From Anoplopoma fimbria (taxonomy: Eukaryota; Chordata; Actinopteri; Perciformes; Anoplopomatidae), in assembly GCF_027596085.1 (NCBI RefSeq), contig NC_072471.1:8311539-8375538 (forward strand): a DNA stretch of 64,000 bases, read 5' to 3'. Below are positions 35,337-48,603 of the stretch, in pieces (position 1 is the first letter of the stretch; the number at the start of each line of letters is the position of its first letter). Under the pieces are notes generated by a model. The model was not told the DNA's origin and made no database searches. It saw only the letters and a program-made list of their open reading frames with translations. Made by a program: the position numbers and the translations under genes.

Positions 35337-38300
35337 GCACAGCCTTAATGTATTAATTAAAAGATGCACCCAAGTGGTCTAAAGATCTATGTCAATTAAA
35401 GCCAGCCATCAATCTTCACTTAAAAGTGCTTCAAGGTCAGTGGTTGGACATTTTACAAGTTCCATGGAGCTGTGGGTGCAGAGAATGGTGCTGCTCTCTG
35501 CAGTCAGAACATGACATAACCTTCTTCAAATGGAGGATATTTTTTTTGTATCCAAAATATATTCTGGCACAGTGGCAGCGTCTGCCAGACAGACTGATTA
35601 AACAGGTTTATGCATCAGGTGTGTGCTGAATAATGTTGACTTATGTGAGGAGGAAAGTTTCTGTCAGCACTACCCTACTGCATATTGTGGTTTGTGGCCT
35701 ATTCCATGACAGAAAAACTACTTTTATACAATCGTAATACTGTTTTGCACAGTGCTATATGCAAGTTAAGAGAGAACGTACTCGTCAAAGGATTCATTAA
35801 TGTTCCCCCCTCCTCTTCTCACATGCTGCCTGCAGATCTCATCTTGCGTCTTGGGGGAAGCCGCGGTGACAGCGGTGGCGACATTAGCTTGCGAGGCTTT
35901 GCTAAGCTGAGCTGTCACCAAGACGCGCGCGCAAGAGGAGAAGTTTTGACTGTCTGACATTGACGCAAGACAATAATTGAGAAAGCGTGGGCGGCCTGTG
36001 TTTGCTCACTTTAGCAAGACAAATTGTGGCGGACAGTTTCGACGGCTCTTCCAACTGTTTTTGAGGACATGTAATGTTGTGTTTACAGTATTAGTATCAC
36101 ACTGTATAGATAGATACTGGAGAATATATACAGTGTACGCTATATATATTTAACTATCATGTTGAAAGTGGTGCTCTCCTGAGCCCACGTACTGTGAATC
36201 AGAGGTGCTTTTATGAGTTTCTTTATCCCTTCTTGGAATTTAAGGTGCAGGTTTACGTGGCCTCTGATGTAGAATAACAAAGATACCGTATGGTGTATTT
36301 GTTTTGCTGAAGCACTTCAGTCCTGTTGGTTCCCTTGTAGCCTGTGTGGCAGTGGAACAAAGCTTGAATGCAGATTACGAAAGCCTCACAAAAGCAAACA
36401 GTTGTACATTTCCCTCCAGGCTGAGGCTCACCTCAGATCACACGGCAGCAGTGGAGAGAAATAGTAGCAGTTCAACATCTACATGACGCACTTCAGACAC
36501 CCTCGACCAGTCGAGTCCCCCGCAAGCGATGCCTTAAAAAAAGCCTATTGATTTTAAAATAACAATAATAATCTTTCTCTACAGCCCTTTGAGTCGTAGT
36601 ATTACCGAGATATCCGTCCAATTTCAGGGATGACTGCAACCGAGCAAGTTTAGGCCTTTTTATCACTAATCTGGGCGATTTGGTAAGAGGCAATCATGAG
36701 TGGTAATTTTCAACTATTTTCTCCCAAAGGACATCAATCAGTGACCCCTTCAATTTGCACCACATGTGCCCAACACGTGTGGATTCCCCCGTCAGTCAGT
36801 CCACGCGCATCCAGTCTCCAGTGTTTAAATGTTTGGTTGGTTAATATTCATTCACACGCTGCTCCCATGTGGACGGCCCGCAGAGACGGGAGTTTCGGGT
36901 GCAACGTTCGATAACGGTGTTCCTCTGTTGCTGTGGTTCGGGATTTGCTTCTCCCTGTAGTTTTTCCTCCTCAAATTCCCCCAACAGGCTGTCTGAAACT
37001 TAAAGATAGCCAGACAGAGTTGAGGTGAAGTTGTTATTTTTTCTCCTTCCCACCATTATTCGCAAAATCTGTTGGTGAATAACAAACATGTCAAATGAAT
37101 TTCATTTTGTCATGAGATGAAATACTGAATATTTAGAGCTCTTTGTTTTATTTCCTTTGAAAAAATGGCTTGAGGTGTGAAATTGTGCAGAAAAAACAAT
37201 AAATAATCAACTTCAGTCATTAATTTAAATTCTGAATCTCATTTGTCTTGAATTAAGCGAAAAGAAATCACATATTACCTATTACAAGCTTTCTTCTCTT
37301 AAGTGATTTGACTTCATTCGAGTTCCGTCACAATTTGAATTAAAAGAAAAAGGCTTATGAGCCATTTTGCAGAGGAAAAGAACATCATTCTTTCTTTTTG
37401 CAGGATCGCACCGGTAAAAAGAGGCTGTAAAGTTGCACAGCTTCAACCATAAAGGGTCAAAACTGAAAATAAATCACTGGTCACTCCTCAAGGCTGTTAA
37501 CAGCTTCGGCATATTCACACTGTTATTTTCCACACCTCCCCTTTGATCACTAAATCAGTACTTCATTTCTTTTACAGCAGTAGGTGGGTGTTTGAAATAA
37601 GGTTTTAGTGCTAAATGATGATTAGAATTTCTCAGTCCCACTTCAATTCTCCACATGAAAGGGGGGGGAAGCATCTTATTTCCGATGACTCAACCACAGA
37701 AATAATCACACCTATTCAGTAAAGTCTATTTTTCTTCTTAATGTGTGGCAGGAATTGGAATCAGGGGACTTTTTTTTGATATTGGTTTCCTTTGATTTAG
37801 CTGTCAGCAGAGGGCTCTCATGATCCATCCACAATGGCCCTGACCTCTCATCTGTTCTCTGATGCAGAAATGGTATTCAATGACACCCACCATCAACGTC
37901 CTTTCATGGAAATATTGAACGGGGCTTTTTTATGCCACTCGCCTTGTTTTTCTGCTCCAAACAATGGCGGAGATGGCTTTAATGTTCACCTTACATCACT
38001 GTCAAACACTATGTGTCTCTTTGTTACCTGCTGTTCAATGTTCCATTGATTTCCCTGCAGTGATTCTGCTTAGACTGGACTATCATATCCATGCACCCCT
38101 CTTCACTGGGAGACGTTAAAAAGCTATTTATTTATTTTTGAAGTGTAGCTGTCATATTGAGAGGATGACCTCATCAGCTACACACTGGCCTCTACTGGGT
38201 GAAATAAGTTATTGCCTGAGGGAAAGGGGAAGCAGAGTAGAGATGCCTTTAGAGGTAGAGAGAAGAGCATTTCAAATGTTTTTTTGGAGATGGAGGATGT

Positions 38301-38985
38301 CAGTCGCATTAGGGGGTTCGTGTTCATGTTGATGGGTAGTTTTAGGGTAGAGTATGCAGCGGCACAGAAAACGATAGAGCAGAATTTCTCGAGCTGGCTC
38401 ACAGGGAGAAGCGGTCTTCTCATCCTTCCAAAACACCCTTTTGGCAGCCTTTGAATTACCTGCTCTCCTTCCTGCCTAAATTGTTCAAATATGTTAGAAG
38501 TTGATCAAACGGAAAAGGCTTTCTGAGCGCATGGTCGACAGAGCTTCCCCCTGTGGGCTGTTGGGGATCAGACATGAAAACAGGGAAAGAACAAAGGCTT
38601 GTCGGGACTGTTAAAGACGCCTGGACCATAGCAGCCCATCAAAATTCATTCAGCAAAACAGGCATGAAATACCCGCCGACTGCAAGAGCCCTTCAAACAT
38701 GTCAAAACTCTTCTGTCTCTCAGAGAATATGGGGAGCCAGAAAGAAACTTACATATGAGACAGGAGTTATTTTACTTTACTTTCTCTGTATCAATATATA
38801 ATCAGTACACATCACTTCATAAACATTTTGTCAAAATATAAATTACGACTGATTGTCTATTTTTGGTTTTGAGAGGAAACAAAATGTTTTTAATTCAGTT
38901 GTCACAAATATGCTTTTAACTTGGACTGAGAAAGTTAAAGCTGTACTTACCAATATTTGTATTTATAACAATCAGTCAAATTACT
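35337..38985. other. Noncoding; includes a CpG-rich inverted repeat
   Basis: No coding exon was recognised. The block at about 35800-36060 is GC- and CpG-rich with nested inverted repeats (listed separately). The rest is AT-rich and unremarkable. Confidence 0.5.
35843..35935. repeat. Nested inverted repeat in a CpG-rich block
   Basis: GGTGACAGC (35865-35873) pairs with GCTGTCACC (35911-35919). Outside it, CTTGCGTCTTGG (35843-35854) pairs with CCAAGACG...GCGCAAG (35918-35935), with six extra bases (GCGCGC) on the right side. Confidence 0.75.
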
Positions 38986-38989
38986 ACAT

Positions 38990-39440
38990 GTTAATGAAAG
39001 GGGTTGCTTGTACCGACAGAGTTATCACTAGACACTGTAGATTCTCTTTGGTTCAATGGAGAGTTACCATCTTTAAGCTATCTGTTTTGGTTTTACAGCC
39101 CGCAACTTTGCTGTTGTAGTTCACTCTCACTTTAATCAACGTTGTTTCCAACCTGCAGCTATTTTCAGTTTAAGAGCTCTGATAAACCCACTGTGCACTA
39201 CCTGCCCATCACCAAACAGCAGGCAGACAAAGTAACCGAATAGCTGGTGACAGTCAGAAATATCTGAAGAGTCAGATATTTGCTTCAGGAGTTGGTGGAG
39301 ACAAAAACAGAGCTAAAATGTTATACTCTGTATCTGCTGGATGTATAAATGAGCAGCTGCTGGTCACATGTTAGCCATTAGGTGACGATATGTCAGTGTT
39401 ATGTCTACAGCTTGCTTTGCTGCCCCCAAGTGGCAAGACA
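38990..39440. repeat. Dispersed teleost repeat (family C, copy 1)
   Basis: Contains TTTTGGTTTTACAGCCCGCA, GAATAGCTGGTGACAG, TCAGGAGTTGGTGGAGACA and TTGCTGCCCCCAAGTGG in an order I know from a common fish repeat. The ends are approximate and no target duplication was found. Confidence 0.55.
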
Positions 39441-40251
39441 AAAATCAATTAAGATGTATATGGTATTATGTATATATATATTTTCGGTGAATGCAAGGGA
39501 TTCTTCTTTTTTTTAATACGGAATACACAGATCAGGTAATAACAAAAAGCGGAGTACTGAGAAGCAGAAGAGTAACAGAAATTTGCCCTTTATTAAGATG
39601 GAAGGGGCTTCATTATATGTATAATATCCTAGTTACATATAAACATATAGAAACCTGCTTATCTTGTTTTTAAATGCTAAATGTGAGGAAATGTTTTTAT
39701 TGAAAGCCATCTACGACAAAGAAAGACTCCTATTTTCAACTTGTTTACTCCAGTTTGCCATGATAGTGTCACTCAGTTTCTACTCTGCCAGGCTCTGCGC
39801 GGCCCTCGATGAATCAACCATAGCTAGCGACGCACTATATTCCAAGACCCAGTGACAGTCTTATTTCCAGCCATCGAGGAAGCAGGGGCAAAGTTATTTA
39901 CTGAGAACGGTGGACAGAGGAAGATTGGACATCCCTGATCTGTCAAGGACATGACTTTCGGCCGAAACAAATCCTTCACTTTTATTGCATTGTCTTTGGG
40001 GCCATTTGGCACGAGGAGATGGAATTGGGAGGCCAACCTCGGTGCATTGCTTTCATCTAGCACTGTCTTCCACCTCTAAGTTTCCACCGGACGATGACAA
40101 AGTCCAGTCTATAACCTGTAGAGTCTGGAAACCCTCGTACAATTCTTCACAGGGTCTGGCCTTGCTCTCCAGATCGAACTGCTGATCTCAAACACACAAT
40201 TATTAGACCAAGCAGAATATGATGAGGCACTGTCTGTGTATCTATCACAAC

Positions 40252-40283
40252 TTTTTTTTTTTTTTTTTTTTATTTTTTTTTTT
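40252..40283. repeat. Poly-T tract
   Basis: About 32 bases of T with a single A. It could be a retroposon poly(A) tail on the - strand, but no element body is recognisable beside it. Confidence 0.9.
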
Positions 40284-40512
40284 ATAAAGCAGAAAACAAC
40301 TTCAGCGATTATCTTTAAAACATATTTGACACCAGCTGGCTGAAAGTTAATTGAACACCTGTTTTCCCAAAGAGAAATCTTTCCCCAACACTTATCATAA
40401 TAGACATGTAAATAACTTTTTATATGTGATGTCCTTGACTTGAAAAATGAAAAAAAGAGGTAAAAAAAGATAGTGATTGTCATGTAATTGGTATCGTGGT
40501 CTCAGGGGATGC

Positions 40513-40529
40513 ATGTGTCTGTGTGTGTC

Positions 40530-40566
<37 letters not shown>

Positions 40567-40582
40567 TTGAGAGAGAGAGAGT
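40513..40582. repeat. Compound (GT)n/(GA)n microsatellite
   Basis: Interrupted GT repeat followed by a short GA repeat. Confidence 0.9.
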
Positions 40583-43500
40583 TTTAAGTGGAGAGCAGTC
40601 ACCGAGGAGGGCACGTGCAGCACCACAGAGATCCACCGTCTGAGGTCCTCTGACGTCAGGCGGGGAGGCTGATGGGAATTCAATACCCAGCATCCACACC
40701 GTCTAATTTATTCCACAATAAAATCGACTGCAGCTTGTTTGTCTGCAGCTCCATTGACGGATTTAGGGGCCGATGAACGTCAGTGAAGTTCACCACAGAT
40801 TCTTCAGCTAAAGAGGTTTCTGTAAAATCTCTTTTCACATATTTGTTAAGCTGCTAAAACGAGTGCAGAATAAAAGAAAAAGAAAAAAACTAAAAGCAGC
40901 CATGAATTTAAAATACAATAAGGCCACAGTTCATTAACTGTGTTATGTGCTGCAGCGGTGTTATAAAATAGGACATTGAACAATCCAATATTCCAATAAG
41001 CCACATACACTAAAGAGAGCTGAAACATCTACTCTCACTGTAAAGGTAGCCGCAGTAGGATAATAAAGAAAGAAAATGTTCCTTTCAAAATGTGTCCCAT
41101 TTTGCAACCAAACTCATTTAGTTTTGTTTCACACACACATAATGCCGGTGTTTGCTGATGTTCACCTCACAAATCCATCCCATTTACCATCACCCTGAGT
41201 CTGCAGTAAGCTATCTCCATCCATCAGGAACCAGATTTTCTGTGTGCCTGCCGTTGTCCCCGTCTACATTCATCTGCGCAAACGCTATTTGCTGCAGCTT
41301 TATTTACAAAAACCATAAATGTGGCGATTCTATATGTGACACGATTCACAAGTAAATAAGGGAACCCATTTTGCAGCGAGGACAGATCCGATCATTGCCC
41401 TTTCAAAATAAAAACTCTGAGCTGTCGTGCGAATGCCAGTAGCCTCTCTCTGACACGGGCTGTGCTCAGCTGTGGAGTGGGTGTGGGGGTTAAGGGGCTG
41501 GAGGGAGGTGGAGGGAGGTGGAAGGGAAACTGGCTCTTGCCTACAGTCACAGCCCAGGGCATTGAACACGACCTTTCAACTTGCCACTGAGCATTAGACC
41601 AGTCGTATAGGATATTGAGTCCTCGTGTACAAACACTGCGGGGCCCTCTGCCGCCGCCGACAAGCTCTTTATCTTTAATGTGTGTCACACAAGCCTCTGC
41701 AGTCAAGGTAGTTTCACCCCCAAAGTGACACACAGTTGATTCTATAACTCGAGTGCTGAGCTGCTTGTCTCTGCGGAGCGAAACAAAGTCAAGTACAATT
41801 TCCTACAAAGGAGAGTAGAAATGTAGCATTGCTGGCACGTAGTTAGATTTCTGACAAACATTGTATCATACAGTTCACAATAAATGTAATAGATGAGTGG
41901 AGAAACATAACAGATGCTCATAACTAATTAATGCAGACCATAAATTGTTGAGGATAACACAATAACACATTTCCATTTGCATCCCCTAGTCCTTAACATG
42001 GCAGCAGTCAGGGAAAAAAATCAGATCTAAGATATTGGATTTGGAATTGATAGCCCCTCAGGAGAGCAGATTTGAGCTTTTTTATCGACCATAAAGGTAC
42101 AAAGTAGTTTTGGATGCCAGTTCCGCCTCCATTAAAAGTGCCTATTAAATGTCATGTTCTTAAAGTCAGTTAAGGCCGCGCACTGGTTGGGGAACCTGGT
42201 TGGTACAGGAGAAAAAAACACTGCGGAGATTGGGGACCAATTCCCAGCAGCAGTGCTTGACCCCAATTGACAGTGTGCGTGGGTGGGAAGCTGGTGAGGG
42301 ATCAATCTCCTCTGGTTGTTTAAGCCAAGAGAGGGCGATAAAAGCATCAAGGACTGCAGTGAAGGAGGGGACTGGCTGTGCAAATGGAAGAACTGATTTT
42401 CTCTATATCCCCTGATGATTATGTTTAAAGGTCACTCGGGTACATAATTGAACTTTTCAAGGTACAAATGGCAGAGGTTCAAAATCCGAGCTGCGAGAAA
42501 GGGAACATTAATGCACTTGTTCAGGGTGCTGCCCCTGGGACAAGCCCTTGTGCTGAATAACCAGTGCCACATGTTTTTTTCTGAGAGGTGGTCAGCTGGT
42601 GTCGGAAGACATCTCATGGTACATTTCCGTCCACTTGTTTTTGTAGCCATTTCCAATTTGTGCATAAAGACCTGAGTGGAAATGGCAGAAGTTCAAAGGA
42701 AAAGGACAAAAGCTGAGGTGGAAAAGTTGTGTGGCATTAATGTGGTGTTGCCACTCAATGACTACAATAACGTGCAACCTTTGGATATTCCCAATAAGAT
42801 TTTATTCTGAATGTGATGTGGGATCTGCCGATATTATTCAGGTTTTAGGAGCATTCTTTGGACATGTATACAGCGCATTTGGAATGCACGTCTAGGATTT
42901 TATCACAGATTACAAAACACAGCCTCTCGTCTGTTTACTGTCAGCTCTGATAGGTTGCATGACTCTCTGAAGGAGAAACACACCTACTTTAAAACATTCT
43001 GAAAGACCTGGATATCAACAGTCATCACATATCGCTTTGCCGACCTTTTCCTGGAGGTGGTTGAAGGAGTAAAAGAGGGAGGCTGTGTTCGTACGTCAAA
43101 CAAGTCCAACACCAGTTACATTAATTGGAGTATGCACGGCTGCATGTAAACTTGAATATTAGTGAAATATTAATTTTCATTAGCCATGCATCCCTCTCTG
43201 TAAACCATAAAGGCTAATAAGAACACCACATGTGAATCAGAAGATACTAATTTATTCATTAAAAGACACAAATGCCATCTCAGGTGGAATTCAGCAGTGA
43301 AATGTCTTAATGTATCAGAGTAACTCATGCTCCTTTAATGATATAATCTTGACATCTCCTCATGAATATTTACATATAAAGGTATTTAAAGCAAATACGC
43401 AAGGATTTACATTTGCAGATATTTTAATGGATACGGTTAAGGATTCTGTCGAAACCTTTTAATTTTGTTGTAGTTGTGGTTATTGTGCCGGCTGAAGGTA

Positions 43501-44651
43501 TCATTTTCCTCCTGGGAGCACTGGGATTTGTTTTTCAGTGATAAACTGTCGGGAAGGGAAGGTAGCAGGTGTGTGAAGAGCGGACGTCTCAAGGGTGGAA
43601 AGACACCCCCCATCCAACAGACGACACATCTGGCTGTAGAGGGCATTGATCTAAAACGCTCAGAGGGCTAAACATTATGAATTCACATTGTGTTTTTTTT
43701 TGTCTTCCCCTCTCCCAGGCCGAAGCCTTGCACTGTACTGTCCTCGTCATGTACCGAACAGCATGTGTATTGTTGCTTAACCAGCCCCGCTAACATTTTT
43801 TAAACTCCAGTGGAGACAGAGGGCGAGGCCACAGCCCTGGCCTGGTGTTTGTGGTCGGATGGAATGTGAACTCTGTGTGAGAAAAAAGAGAGGAAGTAAT
43901 AATGAGGCATCCCCCCTCTGCTGGTTGTTTGTTTGGACAGACCGGCTGTCTCACAGCACAAGCTGTGGATGGAATACTAATGGATATGACTAATGATTCT
44001 CCCTTCGCCTCTCTCCCTTTTCTCCTTGATTCCTTCCCACTCGACTCTCCTCTCTCACCCCTCCTTCTCCCGATCCATGTGGATGAAACTTTAAATTCTC
44101 GAGTAAGAGCTTCCAAATGTATTTTTCAGTAAGAACTAAGGGGACAGCTGTGACATGCACGCACATTTTACAGTATTTAGGGCAAGTAACAAGTACCTGA
44201 GTGTTTTCTCCTCAGGGCTTTGTTGAGCACTACCCCCACCCTCACTGATCCTGGATTCTAATCACTTTTTGGTGGGTGGTCATAAAACCATCCCTGGTGT
44301 TTGCAGCCATAGAGTGGGCCAATTTAATCCTCTGCCCGTCCATTTTTGTTTTTTTAACTTTCTAAATCTTTCTCCAGAATGTGACGCCTTGAGGGGAGAA
44401 ACAGGAAGACATCCCAGAGCTTCAGAATCTCTCCACTGGGCCAGATTAAAACCTGCTGAGATTTAACCAAGGATTAGACTCCCCCTTTGGCAATTGGGGG
44501 CTGAATAAAGTGTTTAAAATATTGTTTTGGTATTAAGTATTAAAGATATGGAGCTTTAAACAGCATAGTAACCACAGTTTGGCCTATTAAAAAAGATCAG
44601 TAAGAGGGAAAGGGAAGCAATTTCTATTCTGAATATATAATTTCATAATTT

Positions 44652-44700
44652 CTTTATCTTTACCTTTACCTTTACCTTTATCTTTATCTTTATCTTTATA
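44652..44700. repeat. Hexamer repeat TTTACC/TTTATC
   Basis: About eight tandem 6-base units, changing from TTTACC in the left half to TTTATC in the right half. Confidence 0.9.
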
Positions 44701-45889
44701 TCTGCCAAACAAAGAAAACTTCCAAAGGTCGAACAAGTGATCCTTCTGAATGATGGTACAATGAGGATTTTCACAGATCATTTGTCAACAGTGTATTATG
44801 GTTTTTAGCGTATTCAAGCCCTTTTAATCAGAGAAGTTTGTCATCCCTGTGCATCTTTACCATTAGCAATCCAATTAGCAGCGGGATCGGAATGGAGACT
44901 CTAAGTGGCAGCCGGCGTTCCACTGTGATGCTCACGATCAATTTAACTTTCCATTTAACATCAGTGGCCACGTCACAACAAATCCCTGCATCCCTGCGAG
45001 TGTGAGCAACCTGCACGTCTCTGAATGCTTTTTTTCACCCCTTTTATCACTGTTCACGCCTTACAAGAATCAAACTCTCCCTGTAGAAATGATTATAATA
45101 TCACTAATAACTCCACTGGACGGGTCGAAACCACTCCCGGCTACATAGCACGCCAAAGAAGTGGCTCTAGGTAAAATGAGATTGCATTGATTGAGCCAAT
45201 AGATTACAGCATTTAGGTGGAGCTTTGGCAGCATATTGGCTGTATGTTACTTAATGGTCCCCTCAGGTTTTTACCTCTGAGACATTCAGCAAGGCTCTGG
45301 ATTGGGGGGAAAGTTTTTTAAGTTGATTACTTTTTATTTCTGCTGCACCTGTATTCCTCAAGAGAGACGGCATGGTCAATATTAAAAAAAGTACAATTTC
45401 TATATCTTCCAGTGCATTTATTTTTATGCTAATATCCAAGCCAATATGATCTTGTTTTTCTTTTCATAATAAATACAACTGAAGTAGCATTGTTTGTCCA
45501 ACTCCGCCACTTTCAGTTTCTAGCTTTCCCTTTGATGACATGGTGCATGAGAGAGACACGATCATCCCTCAGTTCATTAGAGGAATAAAAACACTACCCA
45601 CTCCCCTGTGCATCACACTCTGAAGCCTGCACACACACACAAACTAAGCACCCTCAGGACCTGTATTCCCTGTCTGACATTTGCTATACAGATATACAAC
45701 TGCAGCATCTCCGTCCAAAGCCTCTACTGCATCTTGTACTCTGCAGAAGGTGTTTAAGCTGCTTGTGAGATAATCGAAAAGCACACGAGCTAATACGCAA
45801 ATTTGCAAGATCGTTATTAGCTCCTTATGTATATGTCATAAAGCTGCTCATTATTTTGGGTCACATTGTTTTGTGTAATCTAGTGATGA

Positions 45890-46680
45890 ACCCACAGATT
45901 TATCACCCAACTCAGCCGTTTCCCTCAGCCGTTTGGAGCTCTTTAGCCTCTTTCAGCTAATTGTTTTGGTTTTGCAGCCAACATCAACCTCATTTTCAAC
46001 AGCAATAGCAAAAGGTTGAAAATAAACTTTTTTAACCCTAACCCTAAACCTTTTCTACAAAAATGCTCTGAAAAAAACAGCTGTTTGTGTCCTGTAAGAA
46101 AGCAAGTCAACATTGACATATTTTACCTTATTATTGTAATTATGCTTTTAACTAACAACAGTAACGTAACAAACAAACTTCTTTTAACCCATACCATGAC
46201 CTTTTGCTAAACCTAACCAAGCACTTTTGTTGCATAAGTAAACATAAAATCTAAGTGAACCTTTATTGGAAGTTAATTTTTAAAGAGACTATGCATGTAA
46301 CGAACAGGGGATGCGTCCGCTTCACAGAGTCCACCATGTTGCACCGCCATGTTTGTACGTACGTACCAAACACTGGCTCTGGAAATTTTTAAGTAACCTG
46401 AAGGCCACGGCAGTTATTTTCCACCCTTGTGAAACTGCGTTAACGTGAGCCGCAGAGCGCAAAACCGAGGTTTTACATATATACGTATACGAAAGTCGTA
46501 TCATAGTGGTAAAGATAGCCTGTGTGAGCAATGCACGGCGTTACTACAGTTTTGCACACGACTGGTCAAGATTTTGCCCTTTTTTGAAAGAGAGGAGTTT
46601 GTAGAAGGGTATTCTGTTAGTTATAATCTGCAAATACACCACTAGACGTTTTCCAAAAACACTGCACCTTTAAAACATGT
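45890..46680. repeat. Composite of dispersed repeats (families C-like, A and B)
   Basis: The left part (45890-46010) has a CTCTTTAGCCTCTTTCAGCT phrase and TTTTGGTTTTGCAGCC as in family C. The middle (46010-46345) matches family A copy 1 (CTAAACCTAACCAAGCAC, TTGTTGCATAAGTAAAC, TTGGAAGTT). The right part (46345-46680) has ACCAAACACTGGCTCTGG and CACCACTAGACG as in family B. The three lie end to end. Confidence 0.55.
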
Positions 46681-47584
46681 TGCACATCAACAAGTTAGGC
46701 TGTTGATGTTTACTTTCTGAGTAGGTAGAAAACGTATGTTCCAACCTCATGACCTTAGCCTTCTCTTCTTCATCGTCACCTACCAGAAGGCCTGGGGGGT
46801 TCGTGTGTGTTCGTGCATTTCAGTGTGCGTGTGTGTGGGTTGCTGTGTGACTGAACGGGACACTAATGAGCTGACTGATTACAGTGGCAAGCCTCGGGTT
46901 ATCATTAGCTCTCCGAGGATCAAACACCAGATCAAGCCAACAGCAAGGCGGAGAGATGCACGCCACAATTAGATATTTGTTTTTCCACAGGAAAAGTAGA
47001 AAATCTTTACGAATCTAAGGAAGGAAAGAAAGGAGGACCTTTTTTTTAAGGGGCACAAAGTGAGATGGTGGAAGTTTGAGGCTGATCAAAAAGCGATGGA
47101 GAAATTCATAACATGCCTCGACACTTGTGCACTAACACAAACCCTTACTCCTTTATTTAATTTCATCCACAAAAGGCATTGGTAGCCCCAGCAATGGGCT
47201 CCAACAGACAATGGGGACCGGAACCACAAAAGAGGAACAATCTCTCATCACCGGCTTAGAGGTTTTGCAGACAGCTTTGATTGTCTCGCTCTGGGCTGTA
47301 ATGAGATAGCTGCTTGCTTGACGTCTCCATGAGAACGTCTGCATTTCCACACATAACTATTAACAGATTGATCAGGAGCAGACACTGCTCATCGCCACAG
47401 CTGAATTAAAAGATCAGGGGAGATTTCAGTGGCAAGCTCAGGACCAGTGCTTCTCCTGAAGGTCTGTCCACTTCAACACAACTGTTTATTGTAGTTTTGT
47501 TCATTATTTTAATCGATCATTAAATGAGCGTGTTGTACACAGCATACTGAGTGGTCAGACGATTAAAAAAATCAAACAAACTTA
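46681..47584. other. Noncoding, no feature recognised
   Basis: Mixed-composition sequence between repeat copies. No exon or repeat was recognised. Confidence 0.5.
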
Positions 47585-47830
47585 AGACTTGGAGACCAGT
47601 GTTCGAGGCCAGGGTTATTTTGAAGTGGCATGTTTTCCATACTTATGTAACATTGTTTACATTTTAGTTAGTTTACATACTTATTTTAAGCCCAACCATG
47701 ATGTTTTTCCTATACCTAACTAAGTGGTTTTGTTGCCTAAACCTACATTTTTTTGTTTGAATTCAGAATGATGACTATGTGTTCACTGCGACCGTAGTGG
47801 AGCATCATAGATTGATGTGACCGATGTTAT
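47585..47830. repeat. Dispersed repeat family A, copy 4
   Basis: Carries CCTATACCTAACTAAGTGG followed by TTTTGTTGCCTAAACCTA, the family A anchor, in the same orientation as the other copies. Confidence 0.55.
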
Positions 47831-48567
47831 GCACCATGTTCCGATTACTTGATCTGAAATTACTACTCTGCCTGTTAAAAGAGCCGTATAATATCGTCTT
47901 TGGTAAGAGAGGGAAGGTTTCAAAGGAAGGAAATAACATTGAAACATAAAAACTGGTGCTATGGTGTTTCAAAGACACTGTTAACCAGGCAGGGAGGGGT
48001 CATACAAAAGATAATTCTGAGTTATACAAAAGATACTTCTGAGTTGCATAATGGGAAGTTTAGGATCCAGTGTTTTTGGAGCTTGGCCTAGAACCGAATG
48101 TCAGGATATATCAGCTTCTTCTTCTTCTTCTCTCAATTAAAACCTGCATGATAGTTTCTTGCTCTGTGTCTTTTATTTTAGCCCTTTAACCATGTTCCCA
48201 GATTCCACTAGTTCACTTGCTAACAATAGGAATGGTGGCCAAAACCAATAAAATAAGGCCCAAGTAGCAATACAACAGCATCATCCTTTACAAGCTCTAC
48301 TTTATTGCATCTTTTGACACTTTTGCGATATGACGCCTTCAACTGGATGCAATAAAGGATGGTTCCTTGACAGGCCTCTCCTCTGGCATCCCTCCCCTCC
48401 TCTTTTCTTCTACTCCTCTTTTTATCTCCATCCTCCCTTTCTCTGGAGGCCCTCAGGACCCCATCAAGGCTCATTCTGTTCATCCCACATGTGAGGGGTC
48501 AGTGCGTACCCCACAAGAATAAACCAGCCACTCAATGTGAGGATCTTTGTGTATGTCCTCATCCCCC

Positions 48568-48603
<36 letters not shown>

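Larger units (their letters stand above)
39441..45885. other. Noncoding; several simple repeats, no exon recognised
   Basis: Holds a T homopolymer (40252-40283), a GT/GA compound microsatellite (40513-40582) and a hexamer run (44652-44700). Short frames with no domain occur on both strands. Some stretches, such as 39770-40080, are less AT-rich, but nothing identifies them. Confidence 0.5.

Noticed and set aside
46033..46049. Telomere-like AACCCTAACCCTAAACC
   Set aside because: Only about two and a half units, and it lies at the edge of a family A repeat copy, which itself contains CCTAACC words.
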